Shown here in pieces: positions 6,931 to 13,574 of a stretch of DNA of 25,673 bases. Below the pieces are notes generated by a model. The model saw nothing but the letters and a program-made list of their open reading frames with translations, ran no database searches and had not been told where the DNA came from. Every line of letters begins with the position of its first letter. Position 1 is the stretch's first letter. The stretch lies in the NCBI GenBank assembly GCA_041494805.1, contig JBGQBN010000060.1:1-25673 (forward strand), read 5' to 3'. This stretch comes from JBGQBN01 sp041494805. GTDB lineage: Bacteria > Acidobacteriota > Terriglobia > Terriglobales > Acidobacteriaceae. Both the position numbers and the translations under genes were made by a program.

Positions 6931-9129
6931 ATGATCCCCCGCTGCTTCCTCGCCTTTTGCCTCTTGCTATCCATCCCGTCCGCCGCGCAAGCACCCCAGC
7001 CTGCATCACCGGCGCAGCCGTCTCCGCGTCCGAAGATCGGATTGGTGTTTGAAGGTGGCGGTGCGCTCGGCCTGGCTCACGTAGGAGTCCTACGTTGGTT
7101 CGAACAGCACCATATTCCTGTGGACTACATTGCCGGCACCAGCCTGGGTGGCGTCGTAGCCGGCCTGTACGCCACTGGACAATCAGGCGATGAAGTTCGC
7201 GAGTTCATGCGCGGCATCCATTGGGACGAAACCTTGCGTGGCGAGGTCCCGTACGACGATCTTTCCTTCCGTCGCAAAGAAGACAAGCAGAACTATCCCA
7301 ACTCTCTGGAGTTCGGTTACAAGAAGGGCGTCCAATTTCCCAGCGGCCTCAACTCCGGGCAGCAGGTGGGACTGATCCTCGATCGCGTTTCGCTGCCTTA
7401 CTCAGATACAAGCAGTTTCGATGACCTTCCCACGCCTTTCCGCTGTGTCGCCACCGACCTGGTCACCGGCAAGGCGCATGTGTTCGACCACGCCCCACTT
7501 TCGCTGGCCCTGCGCTCCACCATGTCTCTGCCGGCTATTTTCAACCCCGTGCGCACCGCCGGGCAGATCTATGTGGATGGGGGTCTGCTCGACAATCTGC
7601 CGGTCGACGTTGCTCGCCGCATGGGCGCCGATATCGTAATTGCCGTCCATCTACAGACCAAGCCGCTCAATCCCGATGAGCCGCTTTCCTTGTTTGCGGT
7701 ACTGAACCGTTCCATCAATGTCGTCGTCGCTCGCAACGAGCTCGAAAGCATGGAAAAGGCGGACTTGCTGATCAACGTGGACCTGCAGCAATTCGGCTCC
7801 AGTGACTTTGAGCAGGCAGAGAAAATCATGCAGGTGGGCTTCGACGCGGCCGCAGAAAGAGCCCGGGTTCTTTCCAATTTTTCTGTGGACGAGTCCAGCT
7901 GGCAGCAGTATCTCGAGCAGCGTCAATCGCGCCGCCGCTCTGTCCCGGTCCCCAGTTTTGTGGAAGTCGAAGGCCCCAATTCTGTGATCGCCAACGGCAT
8001 CAGGACAGGGTTTTCCCAGGACATCGGCAAACCTCTCGATACCGGCCAAGTGGAACGTGATCTTACGCTGCTCACAGGGTTGGGCCGTTTTTCTCTTGCC
8101 AGTTACAGCATTACCCGCCGGGGCAATGAAGATGGGCTGCTGATCCGCGTCAACGATAAGGACTATGCGCCTCCCATCATCAATCCCTTACTGCTCATCG
8201 ACGGCAGCGACTACAACAATGTGCGCTTCAGCGTCGGCGCCCGCCTCACCTTTCTTGATGTCGGTGGCTTCGGCTCAGAATGGCGCAACGATTTCATCTT
8301 CGGTTCCCAGTACGGCGTTGCCTCGGAGTACTATCACCCGCTGCATTGGGCCAGTCACTGGTTCGTGGCGCCCCGCGCCTTCGCCAGCAGCAAGCCCTTC
8401 GATCTGCATGTCGACAACCGGCTTCAGGCCCAATACCGCAAGCGGGATATCGGTATGGGGGTCGACTTTGGCATCGCCATCAGCCGCGATGCGGAGTTCC
8501 GCGTGGGCTACCAGGTCGAGCATTCGCGTCTGAATCTGGAAGTCGGTCCGCCCACGCTCCAGTCGGTGGCTGGGACGGTCGGGGTCTCGACCGTCAAATA
8601 CAGTTTCGATCACACCGACGACGCGGTGGTTCCGCGCCAGGGCACGCGTATCACTTCCCGCCTGCAGTGGTATGACGCCAATCCCGGCGCCAGCGAACAC
8701 TTTCCGCTGATCGAAAGCCAGTTGCGGTTCTTCCAGCGCACCAGCTTATCGTCTTCAGTCTTCCTGCTGGCTTCGGGAGGAAGCACTGCCGGTTACCGCA
8801 ACACAGGTCTGCCGGTGTTTTCCCTGGGAGGACCGCTGCGCCTCGGCGCCTACGGCACCAATGAATTTCTCACCAACCAGTATTTCCTTTTCCAGCCCGG
8901 CTACATTCGCCGCCTGACCCAACTCTCACCCCTGCTGGGAGACAATGTTTATTTCATTTCCTCTCTGGAGGTAGGTAAGGCCTACAACGTGGGGCAAGCC
9001 TCACACTTGCCCGCCGACATCAGCGCGGCCATCCTGGTGCAAACCTTTTTCGGGCCGGTCATTCTTGGCGGCTCCCTCGGCGATACCGGGCACCGTAAGG
9101 TTTATTTTCAGGTAGGCAGGTTGTTCTGA
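6931..9129 (+). CDS. Patatin-like phospholipase with POTRA and outer-membrane beta-barrel (type Vd autotransporter, PlpD-like), 732 aa
   Basis: The layout is a Sec signal peptide (residues 1-20), a Pro-rich linker, a patatin/RssA domain (about 35-330), a POTRA-like domain (about 338-412) and a C-terminal Omp85-like barrel. The patatin catalytic parts are present: oxyanion loop EGGGALG (41-47), nucleophile motif GTSLG with Ser71, and the dyad aspartate in DGG (Asp216). The C-terminus ends in aromatic residues (VGRLF), as expected of an outer-membrane beta-signal. In the PlpD family the barrel and single POTRA export the lipase to the surface, so this is probably a surface or secreted lipase acting on membrane lipids. 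It appears monocistronic. Length fits the family. Confidence 0.88.
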   Translation: MIPRCFLAFCLLLSIPSAAQAPQPASPAQPSPRPKIGLVFEGGGALGLAHVGVLRWFEQHHIPVDYIAGTSLGGVVAGLYATGQSGDEVREFMRGIHWDETLRGEVPYDDLSFRRKEDKQNYPNSLEFGYKKGVQFPSGLNSGQQVGLILDRVSLPYSDTSSFDDLPTPFRCVATDLVTGKAHVFDHAPLSLALRSTMSLPAIFNPVRTAGQIYVDGGLLDNLPVDVARRMGADIVIAVHLQTKPLNPDEPLSLFAVLNRSINVVVARNELESMEKADLLINVDLQQFGSSDFEQAEKIMQVGFDAAAERARVLSNFSVDESSWQQYLEQRQSRRRSVPVPSFVEVEGPNSVIANGIRTGFSQDIGKPLDTGQVERDLTLLTGLGRFSLASYSITRRGNEDGLLIRVNDKDYAPPIINPLLLIDGSDYNNVRFSVGARLTFLDVGGFGSEWRNDFIFGSQYGVASEYYHPLHWASHWFVAPRAFASSKPFDLHVDNRLQAQYRKRDIGMGVDFGIAISRDAEFRVGYQVEHSRLNLEVGPPTLQSVAGTVGVSTVKYSFDHTDDAVVPRQGTRITSRLQWYDANPGASEHFPLIESQLRFFQRTSLSSSVFLLASGGSTAGYRNTGLPVFSLGGPLRLGAYGTNEFLTNQYFLFQPGYIRRLTQLSPLLGDNVYFISSLEVGKAYNVGQASHLPADISAAILVQTFFGPVILGGSLGDTGHRKVYFQVGRLF

Positions 9130-9199
9130 GATCGTCCCCTCGACGAACTCTGCCGCAACCCCTATCATGGTCGAATCACGTCATCTTTCGAGGTGCAAC

Positions 9200-9442
9200 A
9201 TGCCTGAACCGACTTATGAAGAACTGAAAGCCCGCTTGGCGGAACTGGAAAAGCAGGGTCCACGCCGCACCGGAAGCCTGGAGTTCAGGGTCAGCGAAAA
9301 GGGCGGAGTAAGCGTTTACGGCCTTGGCCGTTTTCCGGTTACGCTCTACTATGAACAGTGGACTCGCTTGCTGGAAGCGTCCGAAAAACTTCGCGAATTT
9401 CTTGAAGAAAACAAGTCCAAGCTCAAGCTCAAAGGACAGTAG
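9200..9442 (+). CDS. Small conserved-looking hypothetical protein with N-terminal coiled coil, 80 aa
   Basis: The start ATG at 9200 has AGGTG a few bases upstream; an earlier in-frame ATG at 9167 would add 11 residues. The product begins with a short coiled coil (YEELKARLAELEKQ), then an extended basic stretch including SLEFRVSEKGGVSVYGLGRFPVTLYYEQW, and ends in a Lys/Glu-rich helix. It looks soluble and complete. I do not recognise a named family, though the middle motif (SEKGGVSVYGLGRFP) looks like a conserved domain. Its stop is directly followed by the decayed reductase-like frame at 9444. Confidence 0.6.
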   Translation: MPEPTYEELKARLAELEKQGPRRTGSLEFRVSEKGGVSVYGLGRFPVTLYYEQWTRLLEASEKLREFLEENKSKLKLKGQ

Positions 9443-9443
9443 C

Positions 9444-9780
9444 CTCGACCGGGAGCAGTTCCTTTACCTGACGACTCGGGGACGCCGCAACGGCCTGCCC
9501 CGTGAAATTGAGATCTGGTTCATCCATCACGACGGCAGTTTCTACGTAATCGCGGAATACACGACTTCGCACTGGGTGCGGAATCTGCTGGCGCGTCCCG
9601 AAGTGCAGGTGCGATTGGCAGGGAAGAGCTTTGCCGCCCGTGCCCCGGTCCTGTCTCCGGAATCCGAACCCGAACCGAACCCTCCAGGCCTTGTCGCGCA
9701 AGAAATATGGCTGGGGTGAAGGTCTGGTCGTTGAATCGATACCTGAGTCCGCAAGAGCCGGTGCTTTCACTCCTCCGTGA
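9444..9780 (+). pseudogene. Decayed deazaflavin-dependent nitroreductase-family gene
   Basis: The translated stretch LDREQFLYLTTRGRRNG, then REIEIWFIHHDGSFYVIAE and HWVRNLLARPEVQVRLAGKSFAARA matches the small split-barrel family PF04075, F420/flavin-dependent reductases of about 130-140 aa. Two defects are visible. There is no ATG, GTG or TTG where family members start (about 9444); the frame only opens upstream inside the neighbouring gene, for example TTG at 9402. Near 9665-9700 the frame shifts: in the original frame it ends at 9719, but the family's C-terminal end (SRKKYGWGEGLVVESIP) continues in another frame to the TGA at 9778-9780. A sequencing indel could explain the shift but not the missing start. 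Confidence 0.65.
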
Positions 9781-10138
9781 TCCGCCGGTGATTCAATGGT
9801 TTCGCGTTCGAAGATGTCGAGACTGAAGATGTCAAGACTTGGGAGACTCCCTAAATCTGAATCTCCCTGGTGCAACGTCGGCTTCGCGGACGTATTACCC
9901 CGGAACCGCGTTTTATCGAAGGCGTGAGGGTTGGGTGACGACGCGAACAATTGAGATGAGAAATCCTTTCAGAAGCCGTAAATCGGGCCCGGGCAGATCT
10001 GACTCGAAGATAACCATGGAGGCAAGCTGTTTCCGTGACCCGCATCACAATCGGCTGTTGCTCAGGCGAAGCTGCCGCGCAGCACACGTGTGTGATGGAA
10101 GGCGGCCAGTCGTATCGGAGACCGGTGCGACCCAACCT
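9781..10138. other. Intergenic region, 358 bp, with a 15-bp tandem duplication
   Basis: The only structure seen is GAAGATGTCGAGACT at 9810-9824 followed directly by GAAGATGTCAAGACT at 9825-9839 (14 of 15 identical). Reading frames through the rest look like noise. It separates the decayed plus-strand gene from a minus-strand gene, so it should hold only 3' ends. Confidence 0.4.
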
Positions 10139-10525
10139 CTACTTGCTGTTTGCTGCTGCCTCGATCTTCTCGATCACCAGTGCGCGCGACCCACCCCGCG
10201 AGAACACCTCGCCGCTGGCGACAACTTTTTGCCCGGCAAACGGCAGGAGCTTTGGGTTCTGCCCGCTGGACGGAGTCGTCTTCGCGATGGGCCAGTAGAT
10301 GGTGCCGTCATCCGCCAGGATCACCAGCGGGGAACCGGCTTGGGCGCAGGCGCGTGCGCAATCGGCACTGATGGGCTTTTCCAGGTTCTTAGTGAAGGCA
10401 CATGCCGAGTCCAGCACGTAGCCCTTCACCGTAACTGATGCGTCCTTGGCGCCGGCTATTAGAATGAGAACCGCCATCAACACAACTAGCGTGACCAATC
10501 TTGCTGTTTTACTACCGTAAGTCAT
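10139..10525 (-). CDS. Small exported protein with three conserved-looking cysteines, 128 aa
   Basis: The start is ATG at 10525 with GGGAGG 5 nt upstream, better than the ATG 33 bp earlier. The N-terminus has a signal or membrane anchor (residues about 8-26, LVTLVVLMAVLILIAGA). The mature part contains GYVLDSACAF (Cys42), SADCARACAQAG (Cys56, Cys60) and SPLVILADDGTIYWPI, then a beta-rich end (FAGQKVVASGEVF, GSRALVIEKIEA). This pattern is familiar from short acidobacterial exported proteins of unknown function. The fold is probably a small periplasmic beta domain, and the Cys set could bind metal or form a disulfide. It lies downstream of the ABM-fold gene on the same strand, but a terminator-like hairpin separates them. 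Confidence 0.7.
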   Translation of the reverse strand: MTYGSKTARLVTLVVLMAVLILIAGAKDASVTVKGYVLDSACAFTKNLEKPISADCARACAQAGSPLVILADDGTIYWPIAKTTPSSGQNPKLLPFAGQKVVASGEVFSRGGSRALVIEKIEAAANSK

Positions 10526-10545
10526 TGTGTCCTCCCTGTCTTTAA

Positions 10546-10589
10546 CTAAAACAGTCAAAGGCCGAAGCGGCGCTAGGGCCGCTTCGGCC
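10546..10589 (-). terminator. Strong stem-loop between two minus-strand genes
   Basis: GGCCGAAGCGGC (10560-10571) and GCCGCTTCGGCC (10578-10589) form a perfect 12-bp stem with a 6-nt loop. On the minus strand it is followed by TTTGACTGTTTTAG, a moderate T-rich tail. It would end transcripts of the ABM-fold gene before the exported Cys protein gene. Confidence 0.65.
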
Positions 10590-10609
10590 GGACCCGTCGG
10601 GGTCTTGCT

Positions 10610-10933
10610 TCAGGCCGCTAGGCTCGCTACGAAGTGCTCACACAGAGTGGTCTCGACGGTGTAGTGCTTGAACGTCACCGGCGCGGTTAGATAGGGCTTC
10701 AGAATTTCCTCGATCTTCGGATACACCTCGCGCTCATAGCGCTCTGCATACTGTTTTTCCATCCATAGTGTGATGGTGATCACCTTGTCCATCTTGTTTT
10801 CCGGAAACAAGGGCAGGATTTCCAGGAACCCGGCCTGCTCTTTCAGGATGGGCAGAACCTCTTTGCGGACCAGCTTCACGAATTCCTCTTTCTTTTCCAG
10901 CTTCGGGATAAATTCAACCAGGCGTGCAAACAT
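10610..10933 (-). CDS. ABM-fold (antibiotic biosynthesis monooxygenase-like) protein, 107 aa
   Basis: The length and opening MFARLVEFIPKLEKKEEFVKLVRKE, then LPILKEQAGFLEILPLF and KVITITLWMEKQYAERYE, fit the dimeric alpha+beta-barrel (ABM/YgiN-like) fold: a first strand, a helix, a strand after GFLE, and W/Y in the next strand. Members range from quinol monooxygenases and heme-degrading enzymes to proteins with no known activity, so the substrate cannot be told. The start ATG at 10933 has AAGGAG 7 nt upstream. The C-terminal tail (TTLCEHFVASLAA) exceeds the usual domain. The upstream intergenic region carries a 69-bp tandem repeat. Confidence 0.65.
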   Translation of the reverse strand: MFARLVEFIPKLEKKEEFVKLVRKEVLPILKEQAGFLEILPLFPENKMDKVITITLWMEKQYAERYEREVYPKIEEILKPYLTAPVTFKHYTVETTLCEHFVASLAA

Positions 10934-10953
10934 GGGAGCTCTCCTTAAGCTAT

Positions 10954-11091
10954 TAAGATTGGTGGGGACCCAGGAGTTGCTCTGTTTCGCGACAGATTGT
11001 TCGAGTCGGCATCATCTACTAGTAAGATTGGTGAAGACCCGGCGTTTGCTCTATTTCGCGGCAGAGTATTTTCGGGTCGGCATCATCGGCA
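10954..11091. repeat. Imperfect tandem repeat, two copies of about 69 bp
   Basis: Copy 1 is 10954-11022 and copy 2 is about 11023-11091. Both begin TAAGATTGGTG, share TTTCGCG near the middle and GTCGGCATCATC near the end; I estimate about 80% identity, with a 2-nt length difference before the last shared block. They lie upstream of the ABM-fold gene start, so they may carry binding sites or be a duplicated promoter. Confidence 0.75.
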
Positions 11092-11219
11092 AGACTCTAG
11101 CCGGGGAAACATGCAAAAATCAGTGACTTTGCGCACGCATCGGTGTGATTCTAGATACTGCAGTCGCCGTTTTCACCGCTCGTGCTCCGCCTTCGTGCAA
11201 GATTGAAGCTGTCTGTGGC

Positions 11220-11225
11220 TAGAAT
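11220..11225 (+). promoter_or_regulatory. Possible -10 box of the alpha/beta hydrolase gene (leaderless candidate)
   Basis: TAGAAT ends 8 nt before ATG 11234, and no Shine-Dalgarno sequence lies between. If used, transcription would start at or next to the start codon. No clear -35 is visible. Confidence 0.3.
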
Positions 11226-11233
11226 ATTTCTTC

Positions 11234-12004
11234 ATGCCCTCCGACGACATCCTCACCCTTCCACCGCCTCCCGCTGACGCACGCCTAGCCTATGGCACCG
11301 ATCCCAATCAATTCGGCGAGCTGTGTCTCCCCAAGGGCAGAGGTCCGTTCCCGGTAGTCATGAACATCCACGGCGGTTTCTGGCGCGCCCAGTACGATCT
11401 GGCCCACGCCGGACATCTCTGTGCCGCACTGACCGCCAAAGGCCTCGCTACCTGGAACGTGGAATACCGCCGCGTGGGCAACCAGGGTGGCGGCTGGCCC
11501 GGTACATTCGAAGACATCGTGAACAGCTACCGTTTCCTGCAGCAAATCGCGAAGCGTCATAACCTGGATCTCACCAGAATGCTGGTGATGGGCCACTCCG
11601 CCGGCGGTCAACTTGCGCTCGGCCTCGCGGGGCACGAGCCGTCGGTCAAGCGCGTGGTCTCACTCGCAGGCGTGGTGGATCTCCAGCGTGCCTGGGAGTT
11701 GCACCTGAGCGATGACGCAGTTGTGGAATTTCTAGGCGGCAAACCCAAAGACATGCTGGAGCACTACCATCAGGCCGATCCCATGCAGCTCACGATCCAC
11801 GCCACCCAATGGCTAGTCCATGGCGCTGCCGACGAGGTCGTCCCGCCGCCGTTCAGCCACGACTATGTCGAACACAAGAAAAAGCGCGGCGAAGACGTCC
11901 ACTATCTTGAGGTCTCCACCGCAGGCCATTTCGAACTGATCGACTCGCATTCCACCACCTGGCCGGAAGTCGAGAACACGATCCTGCAGTTGTTGCGGCC
12001 CTAG
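11234..12004 (+). CDS. Alpha/beta hydrolase, esterase/acylaminoacyl-peptidase-like, 256 aa
   Basis: The fold is recognisable from the oxyanion motif HGGFW (residues 46-50), the nucleophile elbow GHSAGG with Ser122, an acid Asp200 in VHGAADEVVPP, and His232 in TAGHFELID, so the full Ser-Asp-His triad is present. There is no signal peptide, and the enzyme should be cytoplasmic. The arrangement resembles small BD-FAE/kynurenine-formamidase-like esterases; substrate preference cannot be told from sequence. The gene is monocistronic and convergent with the ketoacyl synthase gene, with 57 bp between stop codons. Confidence 0.85.
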   Translation: MPSDDILTLPPPPADARLAYGTDPNQFGELCLPKGRGPFPVVMNIHGGFWRAQYDLAHAGHLCAALTAKGLATWNVEYRRVGNQGGGWPGTFEDIVNSYRFLQQIAKRHNLDLTRMLVMGHSAGGQLALGLAGHEPSVKRVVSLAGVVDLQRAWELHLSDDAVVEFLGGKPKDMLEHYHQADPMQLTIHATQWLVHGAADEVVPPPFSHDYVEHKKKRGEDVHYLEVSTAGHFELIDSHSTTWPEVENTILQLLRP

Positions 12005-12015
12005 CGCTCTCAACT

Positions 12016-12064
12016 CTGGACCACTTCTGTTTTCTCTGTGTTCCTCTGTGCCCTCTGTGGATTA
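12016..12064. repeat. Short CTCTGTG-type repeat between convergent genes
   Basis: The stretch contains iterations of TCTGTG: TCTGTT, TCTCTGTG, TTCCTCTGTG, CCCTCTGTGG and then ATTAA. Units of this kind recur near stop codons in acidobacterial genomes as I remember them. Here it includes the TAA of the ketoacyl synthase gene (12062-12064, minus strand). No clear hairpin forms. Confidence 0.4.
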
Positions 12065-13324
12065 AGCGATTTTCCGCAACACCAGCGCAGAGTTCTTCGA
12101 CCCGAACGCAATGCAGTTGCACACCGCGTGCTCGATCGCTTTCTTCCGCCCGACGTCCGGCACGTAATCCAGATCACATTCCGGATCGGGGTTCTCCAGA
12201 TTGATCGTCGGGGGAACTTGCCCGCTCTGCATGGCAACCAGTGTCGCCGCCACGCCCGCCGCCCCGCACGCCCTCTGCGGATGCCCAATCTGCGACTTCA
12301 AGGCCGACATCGGTACCTCTCTCGCGTGCTCGCCCAACGCCAGTTTCAACGCCCGCGTCTCAATACGGTCATTCAATTGAGTCGAAGTCCCGTGCAGATT
12401 GACGTAATGCACATCCTGCGGCCCAATGCCCGCTTCCTTCATCGCCAGCCCGATGGCCCGTGCCGGCTCCTCGCCGCACTCCTGCAGCCGCACCCGATGA
12501 AAGGCCTCGCAGGTAGAACCATATCCGCAAACTTCCGCCAGCATCTTCGCCCCCCGCGCCCGCGCATGTTCATATTCCTCCAGCACAAACATCCATGCTC
12601 CCTCGGCCAGCACAAACCCGTCCCGATCCACCGAAAACGGCCGCGACCCCCGCTCCGGAGCATGATTCCAAGTGTCCGTCAAAATCTTCATGAGCAGGAA
12701 CCCCTTCATGATGCCTAGGGCTATTGGGGCGTCGGCTCCTCCGCTTAGGACCATGTCCAGGCGGCCGGACTGAATTTGCCGCAGCGAATAGCCAAAGGCA
12801 TCGGTGGACGACGTGCATCCGGTGGTGATCACGTGGCTCGCGCCGCGCAGGCCGAAGCGGACGCTGAGTTCGCTGGAGAGCGTGCCCATCACGCCAGTGG
12901 GCACGCAGAACAGGCTCATCTGTTTGTATTGTTGATGGAAGAACAGGCGATACTGCTCTTCGGTGAATTCCTGCGAGCCGCCGCCCGAACCCAAAATCAC
13001 ACCAAAGCGGCGTCGTTGTTCAAGGGAAAGGGAAGCCGGGTCGAAGCCCGCTTCGCGCAGCGCTTCCGTGGCTGCGGCCAGGCCGAGCGGTAACACGCGC
13101 GATACATGCTTGCGATCGCGCTTCTCCACCCAGGCCAGCTCATCAAAATCGCGAACTTCGCCCGCGATCTGCACCGAGATCTCGGACGGATCGAAGCGTG
13201 AAATACGCCCTACCCCGCTGCGTCCTTGCAAAATACCTTCCGCAAAAGCCCGATTGCCCACGCCATTCGGACTCACCGCCCCCATGCCCGTGATCACGAC
13301 CCGTCGTTTCACGCCCGCATCCAT
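12062..13324 (-). CDS. Beta-ketoacyl-ACP synthase family protein (FabF/KAS II-like), 420 aa
   Basis: A full-length thiolase-fold condensing enzyme. The N-terminus RRVVITGMGAVSPNG is typical. The catalytic set is complete: Cys170 in TTGCTSS, His311 in NLHGTST and His348 in KSQIGH, with Lys343 preceding it. The family would extend acyl-ACP with malonyl-ACP in the cytoplasm. It departs from housekeeping FabF in two places: after the second His the sequence is PQRACGAAG rather than the usual LGAAG, and the C-terminal loop is AFGSKNS rather than FGFGGxN. No fatty-acid genes (acpP, fabG, fabD) are near, so a specialised lipid or secondary role is more likely than the main FabF. ATG at 13324 has GGAGG only 3 nt upstream, so the start is uncertain; GTG at residue 5 is an alternative. 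Confidence 0.85.
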   Translation of the reverse strand: MDAGVKRRVVITGMGAVSPNGVGNRAFAEGILQGRSGVGRISRFDPSEISVQIAGEVRDFDELAWVEKRDRKHVSRVLPLGLAAATEALREAGFDPASLSLEQRRRFGVILGSGGGSQEFTEEQYRLFFHQQYKQMSLFCVPTGVMGTLSSELSVRFGLRGASHVITTGCTSSTDAFGYSLRQIQSGRLDMVLSGGADAPIALGIMKGFLLMKILTDTWNHAPERGSRPFSVDRDGFVLAEGAWMFVLEEYEHARARGAKMLAEVCGYGSTCEAFHRVRLQECGEEPARAIGLAMKEAGIGPQDVHYVNLHGTSTQLNDRIETRALKLALGEHAREVPMSALKSQIGHPQRACGAAGVAATLVAMQSGQVPPTINLENPDPECDLDYVPDVGRKKAIEHAVCNCIAFGSKNSALVLRKIA

Positions 13325-13459
13325 ATTCCTCCGAACATATATAAAGCCTGGATTGCAGGCTTAGATGCAGATCTCCGCGATGAGGATAGTGTGACATCCC
13401 CGGATTGCCATTATAATCAGCGCTTCGTTCTGGATGTCACGCGGGCTCTGCGGCCTGTT

Positions 13460-13542
13460 CCGTAGAGACGTAGCTTGCTACGTCTCGGCCCGCGCACGAG
13501 CAGACGTAGCAAAGCAGACGTAGCGGAGCTATGTCTCTACGG
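13460..13542. repeat. Palindromic repeat element with GTAGAGACG ends, intergenic copy (83 bp)
   Basis: The element is bounded by CCGTAGAGACG and, inverted, TGTCTCTACGG. Inside is a perfect hairpin, GAGACGTAGC-TT-GCTACGTCTC (13465-13486), then two direct copies of GCAGACGTAGC. It sits just upstream of the ubiD ribosome binding site. A shorter member of the same family is inside ubiD at 14226-14280. REP/MITE-like elements with this look are common in acidobacterial genomes, to my knowledge. Confidence 0.75.
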
Positions 13543-13574
13543 GGAGATTGTAAGAATCGTAAGAGAGGGAACTC

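Larger units (their letters stand above)
10934..11233. other. Divergent intergenic region, 300 bp
   Basis: It separates the ABM-fold gene (leftward) from the alpha/beta hydrolase gene (rightward) and should hold both promoters. It contains a two-copy tandem repeat (10954-11091) and a -10-like TAGAAT at 11220-11225. Confidence 0.5.

Noticed and set aside
9810..9839. 15-bp tandem duplication considered as a CRISPR or iteron array
   Set aside because: Only two copies, no spacers, no cas or replication genes nearby.
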